Virus record (IMG/VR): IMGVR_UViG_3300032722_000004
Coordinates: 1 to 64,000 of that record
DNA: 64,000 nucleotides
Direction: 5' to 3' (one strand)
Source of the DNA: a virus
The position numbers and the translations under genes were made by a program. The notes under the pieces were generated by a model. That model was not told the origin of the DNA, made no database searches, and worked only from the letters and a program-made list of their open reading frames with translations. Shown here piece after piece: positions 39,615 to 50,100 of this stretch (the stretch's first letter is position 1; each line of letters opens with the position of its first letter).

Positions 39615-40195
39615 ACTATTACCTTTTGTAGGTGTTTGCAATTATCCATGTGATATCGCTTCATGTTTGAACTTCCTCCGGAAGTATTGCAATGTGGACA
39701 ATTAAGGATATATTGTGATTTGTATCTCATACCAAGCTTTGACCTAGAATTAGCCAATCTGCGTTCCGTAGTATGAGGAGTTGTATTTTTACCTAACATC
39801 GACAGTCTACGTTGTTCATTAGATTTAACCGTGTGTTTTTTTCCTGTCATTCCCATAGCCTTTCCCTTGGAAGAGGCTACTCGTTTTGCTATCGTTTCTT
39901 GTGATTGTTTGACACCAGATGCACCATCACCACCATCATCAGTTTGGTTCCTAAGTATACCTGTGCCCAAATCAATGCGCCCATACCAACGAATCATTCT
40001 TCGTTCAAGTGTCAAAGCACCCAAGTTGGTCAACCCGGATTCCAAAATTATAATTTTTCGCTTATCCTGCGGTGGATGTACGGTATCAGACCTACTATGG
40101 TTCCATGCTCGGTCGCCCTTACCTTTACCGACGTAATAAGGCGTCCCGTCGCTGCGAAGATATGCATATACGTAAAAGGATAACGGGTCATTCAT
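39611..40195 (-). CDS. GIY-YIG homing endonuclease
   Basis: 194 residues. GIY-YIG core [20 protein letters not shown], catalytic Arg (RAWNH) and Glu ([11 protein letters not shown]) in place, NUMOD3-like middle ([17 protein letters not shown]) and C-terminal zinc motif CPHCNTSGG...H...C. Its stop overlaps the fibre start region by 4 bp, so the element sits directly before the fibre gene. Confidence 0.88.
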   Translation of the reverse strand: MNDPLSFYVYAYLRSDGTPYYVGKGKGDRAWNHSRSDTVHPPQDKRKIIILESGLTNLGALTLERRMIRWYGRIDLGTGILRNQTDDGGDGASGVKQSQETIAKRVASSKGKAMGMTGKKHTVKSNEQRRLSMLGKNTTPHTTERRLANSRSKLGMRYKSQYILNCPHCNTSGGSSNMKRYHMDNCKHLQKVIV

Positions 40196-40201
40196 GATAT
40201 G

Positions 40202-40209
40202 TATTTATC
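40202..40209 (-). promoter_or_regulatory. T4-type late promoter (leaderless class)
   Basis: Minus strand GATAAATA, 6 nt before the ATG at 40195; no Shine-Dalgarno sequence. Confidence 0.5.
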
Positions 40210-40233
40210 GTTTTAGATTATAAACTCCCTATC

Positions 40234-40267
40234 CAAAAAAATAGCCGGGAACAAACCCGGCTATTTC
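40234..40267 (-). terminator. Rho-independent terminator
   Basis: AATAGCCGGG-TTTGTT-CCCGGCTATT followed by TTTTT on the minus strand, 16 bp past the 837-residue gene. The strongest terminator in the window. Confidence 0.9.
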
Positions 40268-40282
40268 AATTTGTCATAATGA

Positions 40283-42796
40283 TTACTTTTTGATTCCTGC
40301 TAACTTAGCCCAATCATTGATAGATTCGTTTATGTCGTGATACTTAGTGCGACCCTTTTGATTAGCAATAACTGGAATAGTAGTTTGACCGGTTGACTTC
40401 TGCTTGTTTAGCCCGCCAGAGATGACTTTGGTCATGAAATCTATGTCCTGCTCGAATGTAGTATCTGCTACGTTGCCGCCGGCATCATTTGCCCACTCAG
40501 TGAGGTCGTCGTCGCCGCCGCGTGGATCGTCTGGGTGCCTACGAGGGAATCTAGGATCCTCGTCGTCGTCTTCTTCCTCTTCTTCGTCATCGTAGCTTTC
40601 TTGTACGCGTTCGTCTTCTTCACCTTCTTCTTCGTCTTGACCAACGTCTGACGATGCTACCGATGAATTGGCTTCAGCATTGCCTTGAGTATCATTAGTT
40701 GAATTAGCCGAACCGTTATCCGGTGCATTATCTTCTGCGACTTCAAACTCCATTTGATCTTCAGATTCTACTTCTCCGATTTGTCTCATAGGAGGTGCAT
40801 CGCATTCGCATTCTGCTTGACCACATGCATCGCATCCACTATCTTCATCTTCGTCTGCGTAGTCTTCAGAAGATCCTTCATGGCCTCCCGAATGAACTCC
40901 TGATAACTTCTTCATGAGTGAAAGCATATCATCATGGTCATCTACTACTTCAATGTCCCCTGGAGTGTTGACTTCACTTGATGGTGCAACACTGAATCCT
41001 CTTACTGGTTCAGAAACTTCTTCTCCACCAAAGATACCAAGACCTGCATTCTTTACGAACGCAAGAAGATGTTCTGCTTCTGCATCCTGTGCAGTGATAG
41101 TTACGGAGTCAGGTGCATTTTGATTGCCCTTAGAAATAGAAACTGAAAGACCCTCGTTGAGTAAATCGTTTAGTTGCTTATCCAAAGCCTCAAATGCAAA
41201 GTCAGATTCATGCATTGGTGCATCATAATTCGAACGATCCTTAAAAGTTCTTCCACCTAACTTAAAGCTAGAACCTTTTGGTGTTCTTGCAAGAGCCGCA
41301 GTGAAAGCATTGCCTTCATCCATATCGTCTTCAGGAAGAGCCTTTGATGCCATACCAGGCACTGTTGCAGCCGGTGTAGATTCAATCGGCATGTCTAGTG
41401 CGCTTTCATACATTCCTTGACCATGACACTCATCGAGTCCCTCTTTGTATCCATCATGATATGCTCTGCACTCTTCCATATCATCATAGTTTTTACCTGC
41501 GTAAGCATGGCCTCTAAGACCATGTGATTTGCCCTCGAGGCGGGCGGCCGAGATTCTATTGCTCATGCTTTCCTTCACTTCTTTTCTGTTATCTCTAGTA
41601 ATTGGTGTGCAACCTTGTTTGGTAATTTTTTCTCCAGCTGTCGCAGCTTTGAATGACCTATATAAGGAACCTTTTGGTCCAAAATAATCACCTTTTGCGT
41701 TCTTTTTATCAATGTCAGTTAATGCTTTATCCCTATAGGAATTTAAAGTATTAGCACTTAATTCATTGACTGTTTTCTTCTTGAATTTATCTTTTTGAAG
41801 TGCTGATTTTTCATCAGAAGCATCTTTTTCAGCTTTATCTAAATCTAGAAAATCTGGTTTAGCCTTCTTACCTTCTAGTGTAGTTGGACTGCGGCCAGCA
41901 CCTAAGCCAGCACCTCGTGTGTCAATACCCTGAGTTGAAGCAAAATCAGCCTCACCCAACTTTTTGCCAGATGCTGCTGCCTTTTGGAACTTTTCTTTGC
42001 CGTACTTCTTACGACCGATTGATGCTGCTACTGCGCCAGGGTCTCTTGCACCGGACTTAGCTGCGGCCTTTTCAACCTTTTCAAAACCCATATACTTTTC
42101 ATCAAGTTGGTCTTCTTCAACTGAGTCCTTCTTCCATCCGCTCTTTGCACGAATAGCGAAGTTTAATTCTTGTTGCTTAGTGTATTCAGGTGAACCTTTC
42201 TTGTGCGGTCCTGACTTGTGTAATGCAGCTAGTTGCTTTTCCAATTCAGCCTTAGTTTTACCAGCGAACATACCCTTCTTGGCTGGGTTTACCTTTGTGT
42301 TGCCAGCCCATTTTTCGTCAAGATCATCTTCTTGCATAGTCTGTTGTCCTTGTTGCATTTGATTTGGATTAGGCTTACCTGCGGCTGATGTGCCAGACTG
42401 TTGTCCTTGTTGCATTTGATTTGGATTAGGCTTACCTGCGGCTGATGTGCCAGACTGTTGTCCTGATTGACCTGGCTGAGTAGGAACTACTATTTGTGCC
42501 TGAGCCGGACCCAATTGGCTTAATGCTTGTTGCAATGCTTTACCGCTAGGTGACGTATCTGTGATGTTTAGAAAACCCGCACCAGTCTGTTGAGTTCCAC
42601 CTTGCTTGTTTACTACAGGAATTGGCTTTTGCCCGGGCGCAAGAGTCTCGCTCAATTGCTCAAACATTCCTTTAAGTGTGGTAGGTGCCTTTTTTGCAGC
42701 AGACTCCTTAAGTACTTTCTTCTTTGGTGCAGTGTTCACTTTTTCTGGAATTGCTTTAGCTTCCAATTGGGTCATTTTATCTAATAAATTTTTCAT
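40283..42796 (-). CDS. Large acidic repeat-containing structural protein, 837 residues
   Basis: Begins MKNLLDKMTQLEAKAIPEKV. Low-complexity and mostly disordered: a 19-residue unit (GQQSGTSAAGKPNPNQMQQ) occurs twice in tandem at about residues 112-150; Lys/Ala-rich middle; four Cys in CDACGQAECEC that could bind zinc; and a very acidic stretch (DEEEGEEDER, EEEEEDDDEDPRF). Proteins of this kind occur with head and tail genes of T4-like aquatic phages and may be head-associated. Function unknown. Confidence 0.65.
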   Translation of the reverse strand: MKNLLDKMTQLEAKAIPEKVNTAPKKKVLKESAAKKAPTTLKGMFEQLSETLAPGQKPIPVVNKQGGTQQTGAGFLNITDTSPSGKALQQALSQLGPAQAQIVVPTQPGQSGQQSGTSAAGKPNPNQMQQGQQSGTSAAGKPNPNQMQQGQQTMQEDDLDEKWAGNTKVNPAKKGMFAGKTKAELEKQLAALHKSGPHKKGSPEYTKQQELNFAIRAKSGWKKDSVEEDQLDEKYMGFEKVEKAAAKSGARDPGAVAASIGRKKYGKEKFQKAAASGKKLGEADFASTQGIDTRGAGLGAGRSPTTLEGKKAKPDFLDLDKAEKDASDEKSALQKDKFKKKTVNELSANTLNSYRDKALTDIDKKNAKGDYFGPKGSLYRSFKAATAGEKITKQGCTPITRDNRKEVKESMSNRISAARLEGKSHGLRGHAYAGKNYDDMEECRAYHDGYKEGLDECHGQGMYESALDMPIESTPAATVPGMASKALPEDDMDEGNAFTAALARTPKGSSFKLGGRTFKDRSNYDAPMHESDFAFEALDKQLNDLLNEGLSVSISKGNQNAPDSVTITAQDAEAEHLLAFVKNAGLGIFGGEEVSEPVRGFSVAPSSEVNTPGDIEVVDDHDDMLSLMKKLSGVHSGGHEGSSEDYADEDEDSGCDACGQAECECDAPPMRQIGEVESEDQMEFEVAEDNAPDNGSANSTNDTQGNAEANSSVASSDVGQDEEEGEEDERVQESYDDEEEEEDDDEDPRFPRRHPDDPRGGDDDLTEWANDAGGNVADTTFEQDIDFMTKVISGGLNKQKSTGQTTIPVIANQKGRTKYHDINESINDWAKLAGIKK
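42339..42457. repeat. 57-bp direct tandem repeat
   Basis: Two exact in-frame copies of a 57-bp unit (starting CTGTTGTCCTTGTTGCATTT on the plus strand) encode the 19-residue repeat of the acidic protein. Confidence 0.85.
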
Positions 42797-42799
42797 GGG

Positions 42800-43423
42800 C
42801 TATCCTTTTGCACCAGTTGAAGGCTTCGCAGGTCTAGTAATCTTAGTCATAGGACTTTCTTTGCCCATAGAAGCAAATTGAGTTTCTGGCTTGAACGGAT
42901 CATATGAATTAGGAGTCTTTGTTCCGGAATAAGGAATGTCAAGTTTTGAATCTTTTGCTTGATCTTTGATGCTGTCTAGATAAGAATTGCCATATGCTTT
43001 GGCTGCTTCTTTTGCACCAGGTTGTTCTTCTAGTTCTAGGTGATTTAGTACCGGACTATGATCTGCTTCGTTTGCATAGCCTTCGGCTTCACTATTGATG
43101 CTGTCATCAAATGCTGTACCTACTACACGAACATAATTGATGTTGTGACCCAATAACTGTGCGATTTGCTGGATCATCGTTTCAGTAGCAGGATATCTGA
43201 ATTCTGCTTTAATGACGTGTACTGGTTGGTTAGTGATCCCTACGAAACCATATGGGTCTTTTTGAATTGGTGTGGACACTGGATCTGAAATCTTTATCGG
43301 ATCAAACTTTTTTAGATTGAACTTAAAGAGTTCTAGGAAATTCTTGTCAACTTCACCAGCGATCTTGATCGTGTAGTTGTAAGTATATACACTTTCCGCA
43401 ATGAATTGTTTTAATGAGCGCAT
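42800..43423 (-). CDS. Hypothetical phage protein, 207 residues
   Basis: Begins MRSLKQFIAESVYTYNYTIK. The N-terminal half is an alpha/beta domain (residues 10-115), and the C-terminal half is Ser/Lys/Pro-rich and disordered. The RSLKQFIAE-type start is common to structural genes of T4-like phages. It lies 3 nt before the acidic 837-residue gene, so they are cotranscribed. Confidence 0.65.
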   Translation of the reverse strand: MRSLKQFIAESVYTYNYTIKIAGEVDKNFLELFKFNLKKFDPIKISDPVSTPIQKDPYGFVGITNQPVHVIKAEFRYPATETMIQQIAQLLGHNINYVRVVGTAFDDSINSEAEGYANEADHSPVLNHLELEEQPGAKEAAKAYGNSYLDSIKDQAKDSKLDIPYSGTKTPNSYDPFKPETQFASMGKESPMTKITRPAKPSTGAKG

Positions 43424-43450
43424 GTGGATCCTTGCAATTAGCTTATATTA

Positions 43451-43458
43451 TATTTATC
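43451..43458 (-). promoter_or_regulatory. T4-type late promoter (Shine-Dalgarno class)
   Basis: Minus strand GATAAATA, about 27 nt before the ATG at 43423, with AAGGA between. Confidence 0.5.
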
Positions 43459-43494
43459 ATTTGTTTGTCGATTTTTAACGAATCGACACTATGA

Positions 43495-43929
43495 CTACCA
43501 AGCTCGGCAAGACCAATAACGAGCCTTCCACTTTGGACCCGGATTTTCACAGTGATGTCTGGCACGAAAACTCTTGCGATGGCCTGGACTATTTTTCTTT
43601 ATGCGCATATTTTTGTCACCAAAGTTGACCTTTACAACTTTGCCGTTCGGTTTGCGAACATATACCTTTGATTTCTTAACATCACCTTGCATAGGCTTGT
43701 TTAATGGGACAGTACGCCCTTGATACTTTGCTTCATCTAGCTGCTTTTTAGCATCAATTAGGATTCTAATAGCTTGTTCGTCTATATGAATGACTACGCC
43801 ATCGTCTAAAACTTCACTGATCGTGGTTTCAATAACCTGATCACCTAATTCGATTTCCAAAACATCGCCCTCAGAGGGTTCAGCCCAAATATCTTCTAAT
43901 AATTCAATTATTTCTCTAATGTCGCTCAT
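43495..43929 (-). CDS. Conserved phage protein, 144 residues
   Basis: N-terminal acidic half (ELLEDIWAEPSEGDVLEIEL) and strongly basic C-terminal half with VYVRKPNGKVVKVNFGDKNM, then RIKKNSPGHRKSFRARHHC and KARYWSCRAW. The latter resembles a short domain seen in many T4-like phages near head genes; its function is unknown. No Shine-Dalgarno sequence is present: the ATG follows the late octamer by 5 nt. Confidence 0.7.
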   Translation of the reverse strand: MSDIREIIELLEDIWAEPSEGDVLEIELGDQVIETTISEVLDDGVVIHIDEQAIRILIDAKKQLDEAKYQGRTVPLNKPMQGDVKKSKVYVRKPNGKVVKVNFGDKNMRIKKNSPGHRKSFRARHHCENPGPKWKARYWSCRAW

Positions 43930-43934
43930 AATAC

Positions 43935-43942
43935 TATTTATT
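43935..43942 (-). promoter_or_regulatory. T4-type late promoter (leaderless class)
   Basis: Minus strand AATAAATA, spacer GTATT (5 nt), ATG at 43929. Confidence 0.55.
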
Positions 43943-43946
43943 CTTG

Positions 43947-44432
43947 TTACTCATTTTTTTTCGGATTAAGCATCTTAAGCAACTCGTTGCGGTCGAGTGA
44001 TTTCCCTTCTCCTAACGGAGTACTTTCTATTTCTTCATTTTTGGATTGAACCTTTTGATCCAGTTGCGCTTTCTTAAGCTGAATGTCCAGCATCTTTAGT
44101 TTTTTATTTATTTTGGCTGTCTTAGCAGTAATTGCATGTCCAAGAAAACTGCTAGCTGCGTTGAATATTTCCGAACTGAATCTGGATTCAACTTGCATAC
44201 CTAAATCGACAAGATCCTTATAGCTAGATTTTGCCATATCAGCAAGTTCATCCATCTCCTCATCAGCGGCCTCTAAACCTTTAACCAGCGGTAAGGCTGC
44301 TTCAATTTTATCTAAATTTGTAAGTGCAGATTCGGTTACTTCTTGTGTATTTTCTGGTAAGGAGGCGTCATCATACGAGTCTGGCTCGTTGGATTTGGAT
44401 GATAACTCAAATAGTTCTTCAAGTTTTTTCAT
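43947..44432 (-). CDS. Helical protein, possible small terminase-like (gp16)
   Basis: 161 residues, all alpha-helical, with coiled-coil segments at about 40-75 and 105-135. The arrangement (acidic N-terminus, central helical hairpin, variable tail) resembles T4-like small terminase subunits, and a virion-assembly gene (gp4) is next to it. Sequence similarity is too weak to be sure. It could equally be another assembly factor. Confidence 0.4.
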   Translation of the reverse strand: MKKLEELFELSSKSNEPDSYDDASLPENTQEVTESALTNLDKIEAALPLVKGLEAADEEMDELADMAKSSYKDLVDLGMQVESRFSSEIFNAASSFLGHAITAKTAKINKKLKMLDIQLKKAQLDQKVQSKNEEIESTPLGEGKSLDRNELLKMLNPKKNE

Positions 44433-44437
44433 GCAAG

Positions 44438-44445
44438 TATTTATT
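44438..44445 (-). promoter_or_regulatory. T4-type late promoter (leaderless class)
   Basis: Minus strand AATAAATA, spacer CTTGC (5 nt), ATG at 44432. Confidence 0.55.
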
Positions 44446-44879
44446 TACTTGCGCCCATTATAGAACAAATCCTCTTCCGTAATTACGCGAAAGGCAAACC
44501 CTTGCGACTGGCAGTAGGCCTTGGCCGCGGCCCACTTAGCATGATTCACTGCAACTGCGGCTCTATCTCTAGCACTTGCTGTCCTGCTTTCAATCAGACT
44601 TTGCTTCTTTGGTTTGATTTCTACTACTTCAGCAATCTTTTTACCAAATTTGTTTTCATACACTACGAAAAAATCAGGAATATAGTTGGATGGTTTTCCT
44701 GTTAATGGATTACGATATGGAATCGACATTGATTCACTTGCCCAAGCAAGCACATTTTTGTTACTGTCGCAAAAGGTCATGAACGTCATTTCCCAGCCTG
44801 ATCTATATCTAGGTGCGTGTTTACCTATATATTTCTCAGGGTTTTTGGGAGTGTATATGCCGTTTGCCCATTTACCCAT
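44445..44879 (-). CDS. gp4: Head completion protein, T4 gp4-like
   Basis: 144 residues. Conserved features are YRSGWEMTFMTFCDSN, then WASESMSIPYRNPLTGKPSN, YIPDFFVVYEN and a later EIKPKKQ. This is the pattern of T4 gp4 (gp50/65), which joins heads to tails and has a nuclease-like core (D...E-x-K: PDFFV...EIKPK). Short spacing to neighbours on both sides indicates one late operon. Confidence 0.8.
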   Translation of the reverse strand: MGKWANGIYTPKNPEKYIGKHAPRYRSGWEMTFMTFCDSNKNVLAWASESMSIPYRNPLTGKPSNYIPDFFVVYENKFGKKIAEVVEIKPKKQSLIESRTASARDRAAVAVNHAKWAAAKAYCQSQGFAFRVITEEDLFYNGRK

Positions 44880-44880
44880 A

Positions 44881-45240
44881 TCATTGCACTACATTGCGCT
44901 GTACTGCTTCGTTTGGTTTTGGAATATTTCCGACGCCATACAAAGAATTATTTGACTTAAATGTATTCAAATAATAACAAAGAATAGTGTTCATCTGTAG
45001 ATTATTAGGGGCGCCCTGAACAATCTCTAACAAGTCCATAACGTTATAATTTCCAGTTTGCGCGATTCTAAACAGAATAGTTGTCATGTTAGATGCAATG
45101 TCTGCGTTGTTTGACTTGCCCTTAAAATATGAATACACTATATCGTAGTCAGCCGCATTTATAGTCAACTGCTTATTATAGAAGTTGTCATAAATGCGAA
45201 TAGTTTGATCTACTTGATCTATCGATGAAATGCTTGCCAT
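44881..45240 (-). CDS. Conserved T4-like virion-associated protein, 119 residues
   Basis: Helical protein beginning MASISSIDQVDQTIRIYDNF, with ILFRIAQTGNYNVMDLL in the middle. It lies between tail-tube-like and gp4-like genes, so a role in tail or neck assembly is likely. No enzymatic motif. Confidence 0.65.
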   Translation of the reverse strand: MASISSIDQVDQTIRIYDNFYNKQLTINAADYDIVYSYFKGKSNNADIASNMTTILFRIAQTGNYNVMDLLEIVQGAPNNLQMNTILCYYLNTFKSNNSLYGVGNIPKPNEAVQRNVVQ

Positions 45241-45245
45241 ATTAG

Positions 45246-45253
45246 TATTTATG
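45246..45253 (-). promoter_or_regulatory. T4-type late promoter (leaderless class)
   Basis: Minus strand CATAAATA, spacer CTAAT (5 nt), ATG at 45240. Confidence 0.55.
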
Positions 45254-45260
45254 CTGTAAA

Positions 45261-46439
45261 TTAACTATTGTTTTGAGTTCCGGCTGTTCTGCTTCCTGTT
45301 ATAGCAGAGGTCACTGCACCAATGACAGGTGATGCTGCTAATCCGGCAGGACCTGGAGTTGATCTTGCAGTTGGGAAGTTGAATAATGTGTTTCTAGTAT
45401 TTGGTGTGTTTTGTACTGAGTTCACTAACATAGTGTTCAATTCAGTTTTAGCAGTGAGCGCAAGGTTGGTATTTTTAAACGTGTTGTACGCTGTTCCAGC
45501 AGCCATAATAGCACCAATTGGGTTACCCTCGTTTAGTGAATTTACAAACCCTCCTGCTGCATCCACTAATACGCCTTGTCCGAAAATAGTGCCCTGAGAA
45601 CCTGGCTTAGCAATAGGACTCAGAGTAGTATCATAGTTTGCGGGATCACCGAAGGAAGTTACAATGTTACCTGGAGTTCTGCCATCCATTCCACCGTTAT
45701 TATACAACACCGTCTCATAATCGACTGTCATTCTGTTAGCCATTGTGCCGGCACCCTCGGCGTAATTGTACGAGTCGTGTGAGAAATTCGTGATTATAGG
45801 ATTAATTAGGGTATATGCAGTATACTTGTGTTGATCAAACCCGAACACGGTTATGCGCTTGAAGAAGGGAACCTTTTTGTTTGCTTGCACGTCCGTAGGG
45901 GTTCCGCCAGTGCCGCCCACAAGACCCCAATCATATGTTGCAGCGGGGCTATTTTGATAGATATTTCTGTCATTATATGCTGCATCACGCGGGCCATTTG
46001 CTCCGGGCGGACTACCCGGGTCGCCAGCTAATACCGATCCGGATCTAGCACCGTCGTTGTAATAATAAACGTAATATGCTTCCCACATTTTGTTAACTTG
46101 ATTTGCAGTATCATCGTGGAAAGTAATTTCTATAGGTTCGTACTTGATTTTAGTTTGAATTATTCTCTTTCTGTTGTATTGATTCATCTGATAAGTACTG
46201 AAAGAGAATGATGGTAATTTAACCTCTTTTACTAATAGACCATAATTGGTCTGAGATCCAGGAAAGTACACCGCCGGATTAATTTCAAAATATGTATGAA
46301 AAAGGAACTTTAGTTTAGGAGCATTTTGATATGCATTTGTCCTAAACGTTTTTGATGCGTGTGTATAGTCTCTAAGGTAGTCGCTGCCGAAGAAGGCTCC
46401 GGCAGCGTCCTGTAGTAAATCTTGAATAAATCCAGTCAT
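45261..46439 (-). CDS. Tail-tube-fold baseplate/tail protein (gp19/gp54-like)
   Basis: 392 residues. The N-terminal 200 residues show the tube-protein pattern: FLFHTYFEINPAVYF, VKEVKLPSFSFSTYQMNQYN, IKYEPIEITFHDDT and MWEAYYVYYYND, with a further match VFGFDQHKYTAYTLINPIIT. In T4 the related gp54 and gp48 start and connect the tube on the baseplate. The C-terminal 180 residues are Gly/Ala/Asn-rich. Located just past the tube gene. Confidence 0.75.
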   Translation of the reverse strand: MTGFIQDLLQDAAGAFFGSDYLRDYTHASKTFRTNAYQNAPKLKFLFHTYFEINPAVYFPGSQTNYGLLVKEVKLPSFSFSTYQMNQYNRKRIIQTKIKYEPIEITFHDDTANQVNKMWEAYYVYYYNDGARSGSVLAGDPGSPPGANGPRDAAYNDRNIYQNSPAATYDWGLVGGTGGTPTDVQANKKVPFFKRITVFGFDQHKYTAYTLINPIITNFSHDSYNYAEGAGTMANRMTVDYETVLYNNGGMDGRTPGNIVTSFGDPANYDTTLSPIAKPGSQGTIFGQGVLVDAAGGFVNSLNEGNPIGAIMAAGTAYNTFKNTNLALTAKTELNTMLVNSVQNTPNTRNTLFNFPTARSTPGPAGLAASPVIGAVTSAITGSRTAGTQNNS

Positions 46440-46454
46440 ACTGTATGACCTTTA

Positions 46455-47099
46455 TTAAGTAGTTCCACCGATACCTGTTACAGAACCAGTTGTACCTGAT
46501 AGTGGGCGGACTACAGGTGTTCCAACACCAGAACCAAGCGGAGACTGAATTGCGTTGTCGAAACGAATAGTAAGTGCGATAGTTACCGGTTCATTTGTTC
46601 CGTAGTTCAATGTGTTGTAGTTTACAGTTTGAACGAAGCAACCATAAAGCTCCCAGGTCTCAAGAACTTGCGGAGTAGCAGTACCGTTACCACCATCGAG
46701 AATTTCGATGTTAGTTTGGAACTTGTAGTCTTGACCGGTAGCCGCAGATGCTTGTTCAACAAAGTCCATTTGCTTTTGCACTTGTTGACCTACTGCCTTA
46801 GAAACACTGCCTGAAGCGTCATCACGAATGTTGATCGAGATTGTTTGCCACTGATGCTTGCCAGCTAGATATAGGGTTGAGTTATATACTGGAAGAGTGA
46901 TTTCTTGAAACGTAACGTTTGGACGAGAGCAATCTACTACTTGCTTAGTCAAACTCAGTCCTGCTGTTGACCCAACCCCGAAGTTCAAGAAATTGACACG
47001 AAATCTGAACTGTAGTTTAGGCATCAACAGGCCTTGATTGCCACCAGCATTATCAGACGCTACGGTCATATTGAACAATGATTGTGAGGCTGTTGCCAT
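46455..47099 (-). CDS. gp19: Tail tube protein, T4 gp19-like
   Basis: 214 residues. Pattern FRFRVNFLNFG..., VVDCSRPNVTFQEITLPVYN, WQTISINIRDD, then LETWELYGCFVQTVNYN and VTIALTIRFDNAIQ, as in T4-like tube proteins that stack into the inner tube. AGGAGA precedes the ATG, with a late promoter 22 nt upstream. Directly follows the sheath gene, as in T4. Confidence 0.9.
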   Translation of the reverse strand: MATASQSLFNMTVASDNAGGNQGLLMPKLQFRFRVNFLNFGVGSTAGLSLTKQVVDCSRPNVTFQEITLPVYNSTLYLAGKHQWQTISINIRDDASGSVSKAVGQQVQKQMDFVEQASAATGQDYKFQTNIEILDGGNGTATPQVLETWELYGCFVQTVNYNTLNYGTNEPVTIALTIRFDNAIQSPLGSGVGTPVVRPLSGTTGSVTGIGGTT

Positions 47100-47121
47100 T
47101 TTTGTATTCTCCTGTTATAAG

Positions 47122-47129
47122 TATTTATC
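47122..47129 (-). promoter_or_regulatory. T4-type late promoter (Shine-Dalgarno class)
   Basis: Minus strand GATAAATA, 22 nt before the ATG at 47099, with AGGAG between. Confidence 0.6.
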
Positions 47130-47135
47130 TTTTTA

Positions 47136-47163
47136 AAGTGGGTGCCCTAAAGCACCCACTTTA
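47136..47163 (-). terminator. Hairpin between sheath and tube genes
   Basis: AAAGTGGGTGC and GCACCCACTTT form a perfect 11-bp stem just after the sheath stop. The T-run is only three bases on either strand, so it may attenuate or protect the mRNA end rather than terminate fully. Confidence 0.6.
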
Positions 47164-47169
47164 ACTATA

Positions 47170-50100
47170 TTATGAGCTAGCATTGTTACCCAATGCACCA
47201 GTATTAAGAACGCGAACTGGGATATAAATGAATTCTGCTGCTTTCACCGGCTCAATCGCACAGTCTACCCAAAGTTCATTTCTGTCGATTCTTGCTGGTG
47301 TGTTGTTTGACAAATCACATACAACCAAATAATCGTATACACCGCGCTTTGCTACTAGGTCTACAAACAGGGTTTGAATGACACCAGAGATTTGCTGTCT
47401 AGTGATACTATCGTTTGGTTCGAATACGAATGGTCTTGCTGCCACTGTCAATTGACGACGAATGTATCCAATAAGTCTTGCTACGTTAACTCTATCAAGT
47501 GCAGAATTTGATGCATAGCTAGTTTTATTACCGTAGTTTAGCAATCCATTTCCAGTGAAGAATACCAGTGGGTTGATTTGATTAGAATATAGAACGTCAC
47601 GAATTCCGACTCTAGAATTCTTAACTACTACAAATTCACCCGTCATTGCACTAACGTATCCGATGTTGGTAGCGTTGTCTATGATACCACGACGCGTACC
47701 TGCTGGAGCAAACCATGGATAAGAAACACTATCACTACGTAAGAATGTTCTGATCATCATGTGCGATGCAGGAACTGCAACAAGATTGCCGCTCAAGTCA
47801 GAAGTGATACCTGATGGATAGAACAGACCCAAATAAGTATCACGAGTTACAAGACCGTCTTCACCAGTTGACGTTGCGTTGGCAGCATTAGTTGCCCATG
47901 CTTGAATTAAGGTAGCATCATCTGCTAGTCTCATCGGCGTATCACCGATGATGAATCCAGTGTCTCCTCTATCGTTATTGAGAACAACCATGTTAGGTTG
48001 TAGTTCAGGATAGTTCGGAGTTGCAATCAAGGTGAATGCGTTATCTTCGTCACGAATTGCAGTATTTGTGTCGATTGCCTCACGCATTGCCTTAACAACC
48101 ATTGCTCTTTGTGCCTTGCGGCCCATATACGGAGCACCGTTTGTTTGCAACCCGGATTCTGTTACCCAGGCATCAGTTTGATTGGGAATATTTGCTCCTG
48201 GGAATCTGTTATTGTTAAAGTAGTTAGAACGGAATTGCTTTACATTATATCCCGAACGACGAGTATTGAACAATAACATACCTACTGGATATAAAGTAGG
48301 ATCTGGTGCATCCAAATCAAGATAGTTGCTAGTCAACAATGACTTGATCGTTGGAATAGGATCATTAACCGGGCTAACGTATTGTGTAGTGGCCCAACGT
48401 GCATCTGCAAACAGAACACCAGTTGAACTGGTCTGATCAGTATTATCTAATCTTACCCATTGATCTACGCCATTTACGCTTTCCCAACGATTTATAAGAG
48501 GATAATTCTCTAGATCACTAGTGTCGATCCAAATATCACCATATGCAAGGGCCTGACCGCTTGATTGCAGCATTGGTTCTGAAGCACTTATAAGTGGTCC
48601 GTTAGGGTCGGTCATGTTTGATCCTGATGGAAGAGGAAGACCTGAACTGCTGTATGATGCATTTCTATAGCCCTTCCATCCAGTAGTAGTATTTACCATA
48701 ATATCTACTTGATCTACTACACTATAAAACCAATTTGTTAGATCAGCAGGAGCCGCAGTTGGTGCGCCTTCGTTTGCAGTCATGTAAAATTGTATCCAAT
48801 TTGACAATTCAACCATGTAGTTTGCGGCGCCGGAGCCTGCATAGTAAGAAACTTTAGTGACTGCTCCTGTTGAAGTTTCTTCAACTCTTACAGTCAAGTC
48901 ATTTCCTGATGGAGTAATTCCACCAGTACCAGTACCACCTAATTGGCTACCTGGGAATGTTACTAAGTCTCCTACAGTATAACCAGTTCCTGGATTTGCA
49001 AAAGAAATAGGATTTACTTGATAATTTTGGAAGTTATTAGTAACGCTAATTGACAAATCGGTTCCTACGCCAGTAGTATATGTTGGTGTAGGTGTCATCA
49101 ATGGTGATACAAACGGACCAACTTTGACTCCTTCAGTATAACTTACAACAAATCCAGCGTCACTCATTAAACCGTTTGGTTGGAATGTACTAGTGTCAAA
49201 GTCATTTACTACGATCACGCCACCCTCAGTGTGAGTCAATTGAATTTCTCCAGTATCCAATAACATAGCTGTTGTATATGGAATAGCAGCAGTCGTCCAA
49301 GCAGTTACAAAGTCAAGCGCTGTAGCGTTATCTGCGACACTAAGCGTATAAGGTGCTGACAATCCGTTTGATCCTGGAATTGAAACATACACATGACTAG
49401 TATATGGGCCATTAGTAAATGTAGGATCTTGCATAGAACCAGTAATTACAGTTGGACCAGATGTAAGTCTTTCCCAATAATAAATTGGACCTGCTTGATA
49501 ACCAGGAACGCCTGAAGTATTGATGATATCAGCATCATAGTTGTATTGCGCATAGACCGTTCCAGCTGGAATGTTTTTTCCACCAGTTGAATCTAATGAA
49601 TTGATCGCAGCAACGTCGCTAGTAGCGAATGATACAGTTTTAGAAGACCAAACTGCCTGTGTGCTGTCCCATTGTGATATTACTGGATTGAATCCAGTGC
49701 CAGCAGATCCAATCTTGATCCAAACTGATCCAGTTGGGCTCGGGAAAAGTTGACCTTGTTGCCATAATGGCTGCTGTGCAGATGTACCATAGGCAACATT
49801 CGGTTGGAAATAATTACCTGCGGTAATGCCCAAGGAGGTAAGCATTGTGCCGGTACCTGAAATATTAATGTAAAACGGAACGCTGTTATTAGGAGCCTGT
49901 CCAGTTTGTGTAGAGAAAAGTTGAAGATTTCCGCCTACAACACTTGCTGACAAATACGGACGCTGTAAAGCATTAATAGCTGATGCTAGACCAAAAACAG
50001 TAGTCTGTCCAGTAATAGTATAAACGGGACCATTCGCTCCGTTTGCAGGGCCACCCATCGCAATGCTGATAGAATCACCTGAATTCAACGTTGGTAGTGA